From positions 42,789 through 106,788 of the forward strand of contig CACDVM010000003.1 in assembly GCA_902556265.1 (NCBI GenBank): a stretch of DNA of 64,000 bases. The letters run 5' to 3'. Shown in pieces: positions 16,534 to 25,135 of the stretch. The position numbers were made by a program, and so were the translations under genes. The notes under the pieces are model-generated. The model was not told the DNA's origin. It was given only the letters and a program-made list of their open reading frames with translations, and searched no databases. The DNA comes from an uncultured Pelagibacteraceae bacterium (GTDB lineage: Bacteria; Pseudomonadota; Alphaproteobacteria; Pelagibacterales; Pelagibacteraceae). Within the stretch, counting starts at the first letter, position 1; every line of letters starts with the position of its first letter.

Positions 16534-18075
16534 TTATACTTTAGGAAATATTATTTCCATACTTGCGCCTTTTCGATCTCTTCTGTTAAATGCTTTTATT
16601 GTGGCATTATGTAAATCAACCAAATTTTTAACTATATTTAAACCCAAACCTGAATGTTGGCCAAATTTATCTGGTCTATTACTATAAAACCTATTAAATA
16701 TTTTGTTTGTATCTTTTTCTTTAAATCCTTGACCTTCATCTAATATATTTATCATAACTTTATTATCTTTAGATTTAGATACTTTCACTTCTACATCTTT
16801 ATTATCCTCACTAAAAGATATTGCGTTATCCAAAAGGTTTGCGATTATTTGCTCAATTCTGTTTTCAATTCCATTGATGAAATATTTGGTCTTCCCATCA
16901 TTTTCGTAAGAAATACTGATTCCTCTCTTTAATTTATAGATGTTATTAAAATCGTCTACAACAGATTTGACTATTGGCTCAATATCTAATTTTTTTATTT
17001 TTTCTTTACTCAAAGCGACCTCATCTTTTAACATCTGTGAATAGTCTGTTATCAATCTTTCAATTCTTTGCACATCATGGCTTAAAATATCTATTAATTT
17101 AATTCTCTGATTTATATCATTTGTATCGTGTAAAATTTCTGATGCACTTTTAAGAGAAGCTAAAGGATTTCTGATCTCATGAACAAGATCAGTTGAGAAA
17201 TTCTCTGCATGAGAAATTCTTTTTTGTAACTCTAGAGTCATATCATCCAGAGAGTTTGAGAGTAGTCCAAGTTCATCATTTCTTAATTTAAGATCATCTA
17301 TATTTGTTTTTATTGTATTTTTATTTTTAATAGTTTTTGTATAACTTACTAAATTCTTAATTGGCTTAAGAAAATATCTGTTTAAAACAAATGAAAAAAT
17401 TAAAATAACTATTCCAACAGCTATTGCAGTTCGGATAATAAAAGTTTTTCTTTCATCAATCGCTGCCTTAATGTCATTCGCATTTTCCGTAATAGCTAAA
17501 TAACCAATATTTTGTCCATTTTGCATTACATTTTTGATTGTTGTTAATTTAAATTTATTGAATTCTTCTTGTGTAAAAGTAAAAGGTATTCCAAAATTTT
17601 TAGATCCGACATAATTAAATAATATATCTTTTAAAGATACAGAATAATCATTTCCAATATCTATATTTTTTTTTTCTGTGATTTCTTTTGTTTTTTTTTC
17701 ATTTAAAATTTCTAGCTCTACTGTATCCAATCTTGTTGAAAAGGATCTTGGATCAAGATCTAATGTATCTGTATCACCAACTAAATTTAATTCATTGTCA
17801 AAAAATATTACTCTATCAAGATTTTGAAAAAGAAATCTTGTTGAAAACAAAAATTTTCTAATATCTTCCTCTATAAATTTAACTTTTAACCTAGTCAAAT
17901 TATCAATAGTATTATTGATTACCTCAATATGATTTGAGGATTTTTTTTTTATTAAATTTGGTTGAATATTTTTCAAATATATGAATGTAAATAATCCAAT
18001 AATTGTAAAAAATATGAAATTGATAAATAAAAATTTTTTTAAGATTGATAAATTTTTAAGAAAATTAACAAACAT
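16534..18075 (-). CDS. chvG: Sensor histidine kinase, ChvG-like
   Basis: Membrane sensor of the ChvG/ExoS/BvrS family, which in related bacteria responds to envelope or acid stress. The 513-residue protein has membrane helix 1 at about residues 12-32 and a periplasmic domain up to about 210. A second helix is at about 214-232, followed by a HAMP linker. The H-box FSTDLVHEIRNPLASLKSASEIL holds the phospho-histidine. The ATPase domain has an N box (ANLLDNAISFSE), DEGQGFKEKD, and GLGLNIVKNLVDLH. The sensing residues FFDNELNLVGDTDTLDLDPRSF match the ChvG periplasmic start. Its start overlaps the chvI stop by 1 bp, as expected for the pair. Confidence 0.93.
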   Translation of the reverse strand: MFVNFLKNLSILKKFLFINFIFFTIIGLFTFIYLKNIQPNLIKKKSSNHIEVINNTIDNLTRLKVKFIEEDIRKFLFSTRFLFQNLDRVIFFDNELNLVGDTDTLDLDPRSFSTRLDTVELEILNEKKTKEITEKKNIDIGNDYSVSLKDILFNYVGSKNFGIPFTFTQEEFNKFKLTTIKNVMQNGQNIGYLAITENANDIKAAIDERKTFIIRTAIAVGIVILIFSFVLNRYFLKPIKNLVSYTKTIKNKNTIKTNIDDLKLRNDELGLLSNSLDDMTLELQKRISHAENFSTDLVHEIRNPLASLKSASEILHDTNDINQRIKLIDILSHDVQRIERLITDYSQMLKDEVALSKEKIKKLDIEPIVKSVVDDFNNIYKLKRGISISYENDGKTKYFINGIENRIEQIIANLLDNAISFSEDNKDVEVKVSKSKDNKVMINILDEGQGFKEKDTNKIFNRFYSNRPDKFGQHSGLGLNIVKNLVDLHNATIKAFNRRDRKGASMEIIFPKV

Positions 18076-18782
18076 TAACTAACATTCCACCTATATCCAC
18101 TTCCATACCTTGTTTCTATAGCCGAAAATTCAGGATCTACTTTTTTAAATTTTTTTCTAATTCTCTTTACATGGCTATCAATAGTTCTATCCTCTATTTC
18201 GGTATCTTCCCTATAAGCTATGTCCATTAATTGAGCTCTCTCTTTTATAATCCCTGGTCTTTTAGCTAGTTCTTTAACCAGTAAAAATTCTGTTGTTGTT
18301 AATTTATCTGGTAATTGTTTGCCTCCCCACTCACATTCTAATTGAGAAGGATCTAGTTTTAATTTTCCATGAGAAATAATACTTTTATTTTCCTCTAAAA
18401 TATCTTTTGAGTCTTTTTTTCTTAACTGAACCCTTATTCTTTCTATTAATACTTTTATCGAAAAACCTCCAGATTTTTTAACGAAATCGTCAGCACCTAA
18501 TTTTAATCCAAGTAGTTCATCTATTTCATCATCTTTAGAAGTAAGAAATATTACTGGTAATGAAGATTTTTTTCTCAATTTCTTTAAGAGCTCTTCCCCA
18601 TCCATCTTTGGCATCTTTATATCAATTATTGCTAAATCCGGAGGTGTTCTTGCTAGACCAATCAAAGCACTTTCACCATCAATATATGTTTGAACTTTAA
18701 ATCCCTCCTTTTCTAAAGCTATACTAAGGCTGGTTAGAATGTTTCTATCATCGTCTACTAGTGCAATTGTTTGTTTTTGCAT
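18075..18782 (-). CDS. chvI: OmpR-family response regulator, ChvI-like
   Basis: Transcription factor partnered with the ChvG kinase. The 235-residue protein begins [21 protein letters not shown], nearly identical to ChvI. The phospho-acceptor Asp is in [13 protein letters not shown] (about residue 55). The effector domain carries a winged helix ending in [14 protein letters not shown] and TRYGSGYRW. One oddity is seen: the near-universal receiver motif Lys-Pro after GADDF is replaced by VKKSGGFS, so the lysine remains but the cis-proline is gone and two residues are added. How this affects signalling is unknown. The gene is 47 bp downstream of polA on the same strand. Confidence 0.94.
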   Translation of the reverse strand: MQKQTIALVDDDRNILTSLSIALEKEGFKVQTYIDGESALIGLARTPPDLAIIDIKMPKMDGEELLKKLRKKSSLPVIFLTSKDDEIDELLGLKLGADDFVKKSGGFSIKVLIERIRVQLRKKDSKDILEENKSIISHGKLKLDPSQLECEWGGKQLPDKLTTTEFLLVKELAKRPGIIKERAQLMDIAYREDTEIEDRTIDSHVKRIRKKFKKVDPEFSAIETRYGSGYRWNVS

Positions 18783-18829
18783 ATTTGATATTAAAAAATA
18801 CTAAATTGTTCTAATTTGGGCAATTAAAA

Positions 18830-21604
18830 TTAATGTAGTTCACCCCAGTTATCACCAATGTTTAAATCTACAGTTAAGGGTATAGAAAATGAATGTTGCT
18901 CACTTTTGGCTACACCAGACATTTCATCTATTATTAATTTACTGATTCTTTTTGCATCCTCTTTTGGGGTTTCAAAAATTAACTCATCATGAATTTGAAG
19001 TAGCATCTTTGAATTATTATTTTTTTGTTCATCAAGCCTATTATCCAATTTTATCATTGCTAATCTCATAATTTCTGAAGCTGAACCTTGTATTGGTGCA
19101 TTTATTGCTGCTCGTTCTTGAAAATTTCTTATATTAAAGTTTTTATCATTTATATTAATAAAGTGAGATCTTCTTCCAAAAATATTATTAACATAGCCAC
19201 TTTTTCTACAAAATTTAATTGTTTTTTCCATATATGTTTTAATCTCTGGAAATTTTGTAAAGTAAGCATTCAAAAATTCCTCGGCTTCAAAATTAGAAAC
19301 ATTTATTTGTTTAGCTAATCCATATTGAGAAATACCATAAATAATTCCAAAATTTATTGCTTTTGCTTTTCTTCTTTGATCTTTATTAACTTTTTTAATA
19401 TCAACATTAAATATTTGGCTAGCCGTTAATGAGTGGATATCTTCATTATTTTTAAAAGCTTTTTTCAATTCTTTGACATCTGCCAAATCTGCTAAAATTC
19501 TCATTTCAATTTGATTGTAATCTGCAGAAATTAAAACTTTTCCTTCTTCGGCAATAAAAGATTTTCTAATATCTTTACCATCATCAGATTTTATTGGTAT
19601 GTTTTGTAAATTAGGATCGCTTGATGCCAGTCTTCCAGTATTAGTTGCAGCCAATAAAAAAGAGGTGTGTACTCTTTTTGTTTTAGGGTTGATGTGTTCT
19701 GGTAAGGAGTCTGAATAAGTATTTTTAAGTTTTGATAATTGTCTCCAATCTAAAACTAACTGAGGAAATTGATGTCCTTTAAAAGCAAGATCTTCTAATA
19801 CTGACGCACTTGTAGCAAAACTTCCTTTTTTTGTTTTCTTTAAACCAGCAATTTTTAGGTCGTGGTATATAACCTCCCCAAGTTGTTTTGGAGACGCAAT
19901 ATTGAACTCTTTTTTTGATATCTTAAAAACATCTTTTTGAATTTTTTTTATTTTTTTTTCAAAGTTTAAAGACAAAATCTTTAGAAATTTTTTATCAATT
20001 TTGATTCCTTCAATTTCCATGTAAGCTAAAATTTTTATCATTGGTTTTTCAAAAATTTCATAAATATTAATCATTTTCTCTTCTTTGAGACTTTTATAGA
20101 ATTTTTTATATAATCTAAAAGTTATATCAGCATCTTCTGCTGCATAATCTTTGGCATCTTCAATTTTAACTTTACTAAAATTAATTTCTTTTTTTCCTGT
20201 TCCAACCAAATCCTTAAATGAAATTGTTTTGTGGTTTAAATGAATTTCAGACAAGGTATCCATGTTATGTCTATTTTTTCCAGCATCTAGAACATATGAC
20301 ATCAACATTGTATCTTCCATTGCTGAAATAGTTATTCCATGTTTAAATAAAACAATAAAATCAAATTTAATATTCTGACCTATTTTTTTTATACTAGAAT
20401 CTTCAAGTAAAGGTTTTAGTTTTTTTAGAACTACATCCTTATCAATATTTTTTTCTGAATCATGACCTATTGGGATATAACAAGCTTTACCAATTTTTGA
20501 ACTTAAAGATACTCCAATCAAATTTGCCTGATGAGGATCCAATGAGCTTGTTTCAGTATCTACAGCAACTTCTCCTGCTTCTTCGGCCTCTTTAATCCAG
20601 CTATCAATTTCTTTAGAATCTGTAATTAAATGATAATTTTTTTTATCAATTACATTTTGATTATTCGTCACTTTTGGTTGTTCTTTTAAACCACTTAAAT
20701 CAGGCTCTCCGTAAGCTGAGATTGCTGAACTTAATAATCTATTAAATTCCATTTCTCTTAAAAATTTGTAAAGTTTTTCTTTGTCAATTTCTTTTAATTT
20801 GAATTCAGTTAAGTTTCTTTCCACTGGCGCATCATGTTTCAAAGTTACCAATCTCTTACTAATCTCAGCCTTGTCTTTATTTTCAATAAGAGTTTCTCTC
20901 CTTTTGTTTTGCTTAATCTCATGTGCTGACTTTAAGAGTGTTTCTAAATCGCCATATTTGTTAATTAATTCTGCCGCTGTTTTTATACCTATTCCTGGTA
21001 CACCGGGGACATTGTCACTGCTGTCACCGGCTAAAGCTTGAACATCAATTACCTTGGTAGGGTCAACTCCAAATTTATTTTGAATATCATCCTCAGAAAT
21101 AAATTTATTTTTCATTGGATCAAAAATTCGTACATCTTTTTTAAATAACTGCATCAAATCTTTATCTGAAGATACAATTGTAACTTTCGCACCTTTTTTT
21201 AAAATCTGATCTACATAAGTCGCGATTAAATCGTCAGCTTCATAATTAACGAGATCAACGGAGGGTAAATTAAATGCTAAGACAGATTTTCTAATATACT
21301 CAAATTGAGGAGCTAAATCATCAGGTGCCTCAGAACGATTTGCTTTGTAATCACTATAAATTTCATTCCTAAAAGTTTTTCTAGCTGAGTCAAAAATAAC
21401 TGCAAAATGGGAAGGTTTTTGTTTATTTTCTTTAGATTTAGAGTCCTCAAGTAATTTAAACAACATACTACAAAATCCACTTACCGCACCGGTTGGTAAG
21501 CCGTCACTTTTACGTGTTAACGGTGGCAAAGCATAATATGCTCTAAAAATATAGCCAGATCCATCTATTAAATAAAAGTGATCTGTTTTCTGAATTTTAC
21601 TCAT
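18830..21604 (-). CDS. polA: DNA polymerase I
   Basis: Repair and Okazaki-fragment polymerase with all three domains. The 5'-3' exonuclease (residues about 1-290) includes FYLIDGSGYIFRAYYALP and AGDSSDNVPGVPGIG. The 3'-5' exonuclease (about 325-510) retains VAVDTETSSLDP and the later AEDADITFRLY, so proofreading residues are intact. The polymerase domain ends the chain: SADYNQIEMRILADL (motif A), RRKAKAINFGIIYGIS (motif B) and QIHDELIFE (motif C). At 924 residues it matches E. coli PolA (928). It diverges from bioY across 45 bp and may lead the leftward run containing chvI and chvG. Confidence 0.97.
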   Translation of the reverse strand: MSKIQKTDHFYLIDGSGYIFRAYYALPPLTRKSDGLPTGAVSGFCSMLFKLLEDSKSKENKQKPSHFAVIFDSARKTFRNEIYSDYKANRSEAPDDLAPQFEYIRKSVLAFNLPSVDLVNYEADDLIATYVDQILKKGAKVTIVSSDKDLMQLFKKDVRIFDPMKNKFISEDDIQNKFGVDPTKVIDVQALAGDSSDNVPGVPGIGIKTAAELINKYGDLETLLKSAHEIKQNKRRETLIENKDKAEISKRLVTLKHDAPVERNLTEFKLKEIDKEKLYKFLREMEFNRLLSSAISAYGEPDLSGLKEQPKVTNNQNVIDKKNYHLITDSKEIDSWIKEAEEAGEVAVDTETSSLDPHQANLIGVSLSSKIGKACYIPIGHDSEKNIDKDVVLKKLKPLLEDSSIKKIGQNIKFDFIVLFKHGITISAMEDTMLMSYVLDAGKNRHNMDTLSEIHLNHKTISFKDLVGTGKKEINFSKVKIEDAKDYAAEDADITFRLYKKFYKSLKEEKMINIYEIFEKPMIKILAYMEIEGIKIDKKFLKILSLNFEKKIKKIQKDVFKISKKEFNIASPKQLGEVIYHDLKIAGLKKTKKGSFATSASVLEDLAFKGHQFPQLVLDWRQLSKLKNTYSDSLPEHINPKTKRVHTSFLLAATNTGRLASSDPNLQNIPIKSDDGKDIRKSFIAEEGKVLISADYNQIEMRILADLADVKELKKAFKNNEDIHSLTASQIFNVDIKKVNKDQRRKAKAINFGIIYGISQYGLAKQINVSNFEAEEFLNAYFTKFPEIKTYMEKTIKFCRKSGYVNNIFGRRSHFININDKNFNIRNFQERAAINAPIQGSASEIMRLAMIKLDNRLDEQKNNNSKMLLQIHDELIFETPKEDAKRISKLIIDEMSGVAKSEQHSFSIPLTVDLNIGDNWGELH

Positions 21605-21649
21605 TTAAATAAATATAGATTATCGATAAAAATAAGAGTATTATTTTTT

Positions 21650-22201
21650 ATGGAACTTATAAAGCAAAATACTCATTCTAAAATAATTAAATCATTACTA
21701 ATCATCTTTTTTGGATCTATAATTTTAGCAATTTCTGCGAAGATCAAAATACCCTTCTATCCAGTACCAATGACTATGCAGACATTTATAGTATTATTTC
21801 TTGGTATAAGTTTTGGATATAAAATTGCTATTTCAACAGTTAGTTTGTATTTGCTAGAGGGAATTTTAGGTTTACCTGTTTTTTCCAATTCCCCAGAAAG
21901 AGGAATCGGTTTAGCTTATTTTATGGGTCCAACAATGGGATATCTAATTGGATTTTTATCTGCATGTTTTTTAACTTCTTTTGTAAAAGAAAATGATAAT
22001 TTTTTTATTATATTTGTGAAATTAATTTTTTCAGTTTCTACTATTTATATTTTTGGTATTTTGTGGTTAGGAAATTTGATTGGATGGGACAAACCAATTT
22101 TAGCAATGGGATTAATTCCATTTCTATATGCTGAATTTTTCAAAATTAGTTTATTGACAATTTTAGCTAAGAAAATACTTAAATTTCGAAAATTTATTTA
22201 G
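21650..22201 (+). CDS. bioY: Biotin transporter BioY (substrate-binding S component)
   Basis: Integral membrane S component of ECF-type biotin uptake. The 183-residue protein has about six hydrophobic segments and the family segment IPFYPVPMTMQTFIVLFLGISFG. YLLEGILGLPVFSNSPERGIGLAYFMGPTMGYLIGF follows and binds biotin. The ATG at 21650 is chosen because an upstream in-frame ATG (21578) would lie inside the divergent polA gene. No bioM/bioN ATPase or transmembrane partner is adjacent, so it may act alone, as some solitary BioY proteins do, or with energising subunits coded elsewhere. The last 8 bp overlap the converging regA-like gene. Confidence 0.92.
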   Translation: MELIKQNTHSKIIKSLLIIFFGSIILAISAKIKIPFYPVPMTMQTFIVLFLGISFGYKIAISTVSLYLLEGILGLPVFSNSPERGIGLAYFMGPTMGYLIGFLSACFLTSFVKENDNFFIIFVKLIFSVSTIYIFGILWLGNLIGWDKPILAMGLIPFLYAEFFKISLLTILAKKILKFRKFI

Positions 22202-22757
22202 GGGATCTTTTGGAAAGAATTCTTTGAAGGGTTCTTCTATGCATTTTAAGCCTTCTAGCAGTTTCTGAAACATTTCTGTTGCATAGTTCAAACACTCTAT
22301 GAATATGTTCCCATTTCACTCTATCTGCAGACATAGGATTTTCTGGTGGTGCTGCTTTTTTTGCAGGATCAGCTAAAAGAGCTTTTTCAACATCATCAGC
22401 ATCAGCGGGTTTAGCTAGATAGTCTATTGCCCCCTCTTTAATAGCCGCAACTGCTGTAGGAATGTTTCCATAGCCAGTAAGCATAATTATTCTACTTTCA
22501 GAATTAGAAGTCTGTATTTGTTTAACGACCTCTAGGCCATTACCATCATTCAATCTTAAGTCCACCACAGCAAACCCTGGTTTTTTTGCTTTAACCGAAT
22601 CTATGCCTTTTTGTACACCTTCAGCTTGAATAACTTCAAAACCTTTTTTCTCCATAGCTCTTGCTAGTCGCTCTCTAAAAGGGTTATCATCATCAACAAT
22701 TAATAAGGATTTATTCTCAAAATTGCTTAAATTTTGCAATGTAGGCTCATTTTTCAT
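22194..22757 (-). CDS. regA: RegA/PrrA/ActR-type response regulator
   Basis: Global redox-responsive regulator in alphaproteobacteria. The 187-residue protein has a receiver domain (LIVDDDNPFRERLARAM; phospho-acceptor in FAVVDLRLNDGNG near residue 63) with the conserved Lys in LAKPAD. A short proline-rich linker (AAPPENPMSADRVKWEHI) follows. The Fis-type helix-turn-helix NVSETARRLKMHRRTLQRIL is almost invariant among RegA proteins. The cognate kinase RegB and the usual senC/hvrA neighbours are absent from this window, so it is an orphan here. It diverges from the polyamine cluster across a 146-bp gap, raising the possibility that it regulates it. Confidence 0.94.
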   Translation of the reverse strand: MKNEPTLQNLSNFENKSLLIVDDDNPFRERLARAMEKKGFEVIQAEGVQKGIDSVKAKKPGFAVVDLRLNDGNGLEVVKQIQTSNSESRIIMLTGYGNIPTAVAAIKEGAIDYLAKPADADDVEKALLADPAKKAAPPENPMSADRVKWEHIHRVFELCNRNVSETARRLKMHRRTLQRILSKRSPK

Positions 22758-22786
22758 TAGATATTATATGGTCATTTTTTTCCACA

Positions 22787-22903
22787 GTTCAATAGGTAAT
22801 TATTTACTTTACATTGAATAACTATTGAATTAATTGCTGCAATTACTAAAGTTTTTTAATTAAAAGACTTTTTTTTGTTAAATTTTTTTGGGGGGCATTT
22901 TAA
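22787..22903 (+). promoter_or_regulatory. Structured leader of the polyamine gene cluster
   Basis: Four inverted repeats follow one another before the decarboxylase start. TTCAATAG (22788-22795) pairs with CTATTGAA (22822-22829), and TAATTG with CAATTA flanks a 3-base loop near 22831-22845. AAAGTTTTTTAA/TTAAAAGACTTT (22848-22871) is followed by more T residues, like an intrinsic terminator. Finally AAATTTTT (22880-22887) pairs with AAAAATTT (22908-22915), and an inner GCAT/ATGC stem traps the ATG. A six-G run lies in the bulge. This suggests an attenuator plus start-site occlusion, but AT-rich DNA makes chance repeats common. Confidence 0.4.
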
Positions 22904-24088
22904 ATGCAAAAATTTAAGTCAGTTGAAAATTTAGTAAATCAACTGAAACCAAATAAACCGGTTTATTGTATAAGAAAGAATTCTATTCTTTCTGCGTCAA
23001 ATTTTTTTCAAAAAAAATTCCCTGGAAAAATTTTATTTGCAGTAAAAACAAATCCACATCCTGAAATTATTAAAACTTTAATTAAGAGTGGAATTGATCA
23101 ATTCGATGTTGCCTCTATTGAAGAAATAAAAGCAGTAAGAAAATTTAGTGAAGCAGCTAAATGTTCTTATATGCATACTGTAAAAAGTCGGGAGAGTATC
23201 AGTGAAGCTTATTTTAAATATGGAATCAAAACATTTGCGTTAGATACGAAAGATGAATTAATAAAAATTATTGAAAGCACAGGTAATGCAAAAGACCTTG
23301 AGCTATTTGTAAGGGTATCTGTATCAAATGAACATGCAGAAATTGATTTATCAAAAAAATTTGGTGCTCTAAATTCTGAAGCTGCTGGACTTTTAAGGTT
23401 AGCAAAACAATATTCCAATAAAATTGGTTTAAGCTTTCATGTTGGTTCTCAGTGTATGCATCCAATTTCTTACGCAAAAGGTATTACAGAAATAGGAAAT
23501 ATAATAAAAAAAACAAAAATTATTCCAAATTATATTAACGTTGGTGGTGGTTTTCCAACAGTATATCCTGATCTTATTCCGCAATCTTTAGATAATTATT
23601 TTGAAGAAATTAAAAAAAATTTAGAAAATTTAAAAATTGATAAACTGCCTGAAATTATTTGTGAACCAGGAAGAGCCCTTGTTGCTGAGAGCGGCTCAAC
23701 CATTGTTAGAGTAAATTTAAGAAAAAAACAAAAACTTTACATTAATGATGGAACATACGGAACTCTTTTTGATGCAGGAACTCCTAATATAGTTTTTCCA
23801 TCAAAAATGATTAAAGACAGTTCTAATAAAATAATATCAAAAAAATTAACTGCATTTGATTTCTATGGTCCAACTTGTGATAGTATGGATTATATGAAAG
23901 GACCTTTTCTTCTTCCAAATAATATTAAAGAAAATGATTATATCGAGTTAGGTCAGTTAGGATCGTATGGTTTAACATTTAGAACTCAATTTAATGGTTT
24001 TTATTCTGATGAAATTTATGAGGTTGAAGATAGTCCAATTATGAGTCTTTACGACAAAGATGCTAATAACGCTACCCTGGTAGCTTAA
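22904..24088 (+). CDS. Ornithine (or lysine/ornithine) decarboxylase, fold III
   Basis: PLP enzyme predicted to turn ornithine into putrescine. The 394-residue protein is of the alanine-racemase-like barrel type: FAVKTNPHPEII (PLP lysine) near residue 45, SFHVGSQCMHP near residue 185, and a glycine-rich NVGGGFP loop near residue 225. EPGRALVAESG lies near residue 255, and the substrate motif FYGPTCDSMDYM near residue 330 has the catalytic Cys. That last motif favours ornithine decarboxylase over carboxynorspermidine decarboxylase. It heads a three-gene cluster with a deoxyhypusine synthase-like gene (1-bp overlap) and an agmatinase-like gene. It has a structured leader that may control expression. 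Confidence 0.92.
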   Translation: MQKFKSVENLVNQLKPNKPVYCIRKNSILSASNFFQKKFPGKILFAVKTNPHPEIIKTLIKSGIDQFDVASIEEIKAVRKFSEAAKCSYMHTVKSRESISEAYFKYGIKTFALDTKDELIKIIESTGNAKDLELFVRVSVSNEHAEIDLSKKFGALNSEAAGLLRLAKQYSNKIGLSFHVGSQCMHPISYAKGITEIGNIIKKTKIIPNYINVGGGFPTVYPDLIPQSLDNYFEEIKKNLENLKIDKLPEIICEPGRALVAESGSTIVRVNLRKKQKLYINDGTYGTLFDAGTPNIVFPSKMIKDSSNKIISKKLTAFDFYGPTCDSMDYMKGPFLLPNNIKENDYIELGQLGSYGLTFRTQFNGFYSDEIYEVEDSPIMSLYDKDANNATLVA

Positions 24089-25131
24089 TGTCAGACAATA
24101 AAAATTTAGGTCATAATAGTAAAAAAGATTTTTTAAAAAAACCCGTAGAGCATATTGATATAACTTCCTTCGATTCTAGAAAGATTATATCATCAATGGA
24201 AAAGATGTCTTTCGTTTCAAGGGAGACTGCTAACGCTGCAATCATTTATAACGAAATGTTAAAAGATAAAGAATGTACAATATTTTTAACTTTAGCTGGT
24301 TCAACTTCAGCAGCCGGGTGTATGAATATTTACAAAGATCTTGTGAAATATAATATGGTCGATGCTATTGTTGCAACAGGTGCATCTATAATAGACATGG
24401 ATTTTTTTGAAGCTCTAGGTTTTAAACATTATCAAGGTTCACAATTTCAAGATGATACTGAACTAAGAAAAAATTATATAGACAGAATTTATGATACTTA
24501 TATTGATGAAGATGAATTACAGGTATGTGATAAAAAAATTTGTGATATAGCTGATAATTTGGAACCCAGAAGCTATACTTCTAGAGAATTTATTCATGAA
24601 ATGGGTAAATTTTTAAAAAATAACTCTGTCAAAAAAAACTCCTTAATTGAAACTGCCTATGACAACAATGTTCCAATATTTTGCCCTGCTTTTACAGACT
24701 CCAGTGCTGGTTTTGGTTTAGTGATTCATCAAGAAAAAAATCCAAATAAACATATTACTATTGACTCTATTAGAGAATTTAGAGAATTAACTGAAATTAA
24801 AATACAATCTAAAGGTTCAGGATTATTTATGGTTGGAGGTGGTGTGCCAAAGAATTTTATACAAGATACTGTGATATGTGCTGAGCTTTTAGGTAAAGAA
24901 GTTGATATGCATAAATACGCTATACAAATTACAGTAGCAGACTCAAGAGACGGTGCATGTAGTAGTTCAACACTAAAAGAAGCAAGTTCTTGGGGTAAAG
25001 TTGATGTTACAAAAGAACAGATGGTTTTTGCTGAAGCAACAAGTGTACTTCCTTTAATTGCTAGCGATGCATATCATAAAGGTGAATGGAAAAAAAGAGA
25101 TAGAAAAAACTTCTCAAAAATTTTTGGGTAA
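24088..25131 (+). CDS. Deoxyhypusine synthase-like protein (possible homospermidine synthase)
   Basis: The family uses NAD and spermidine to move an aminobutyl group. In eukaryotes and archaea the acceptor is eIF5A. In bacteria, which lack eIF5A, homologues are thought to make homospermidine or related polyamines. The 347-residue protein keeps the core motifs FLTLAGSTSAAGCMNIY near residue 70, DAIVATGASIIDMDFFEALGF near residue 93, and VGGGVPKNFIQDT near residue 252. A C-terminal SSWGKV supplies the lysine that forms the enzyme-aminobutyl intermediate. No eIF5A-like gene is nearby. The setting between an ornithine decarboxylase and an agmatinase-like gene supports a polyamine role. The exact product is unknown. 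Confidence 0.87.
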   Translation: MSDNKNLGHNSKKDFLKKPVEHIDITSFDSRKIISSMEKMSFVSRETANAAIIYNEMLKDKECTIFLTLAGSTSAAGCMNIYKDLVKYNMVDAIVATGASIIDMDFFEALGFKHYQGSQFQDDTELRKNYIDRIYDTYIDEDELQVCDKKICDIADNLEPRSYTSREFIHEMGKFLKNNSVKKNSLIETAYDNNVPIFCPAFTDSSAGFGLVIHQEKNPNKHITIDSIREFRELTEIKIQSKGSGLFMVGGGVPKNFIQDTVICAELLGKEVDMHKYAIQITVADSRDGACSSSTLKEASSWGKVDVTKEQMVFAEATSVLPLIASDAYHKGEWKKRDRKNFSKIFG

Positions 25132-25135
25132 AAAA

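Noticed and set aside
21578..21649. Longer bioY reading frame overlapping polA
   Set aside because: The added residues lie partly within the divergent polA start and are not BioY-like; the ATG at 21650 gives the expected N-terminus.
25058..25135. Upstream ATG start for the agmatinase-like gene
   Set aside because: It would overlap the deoxyhypusine synthase-like gene by 74 bp, and the extra residues do not resemble the family N-terminus; TTG at 25136 is preferred.
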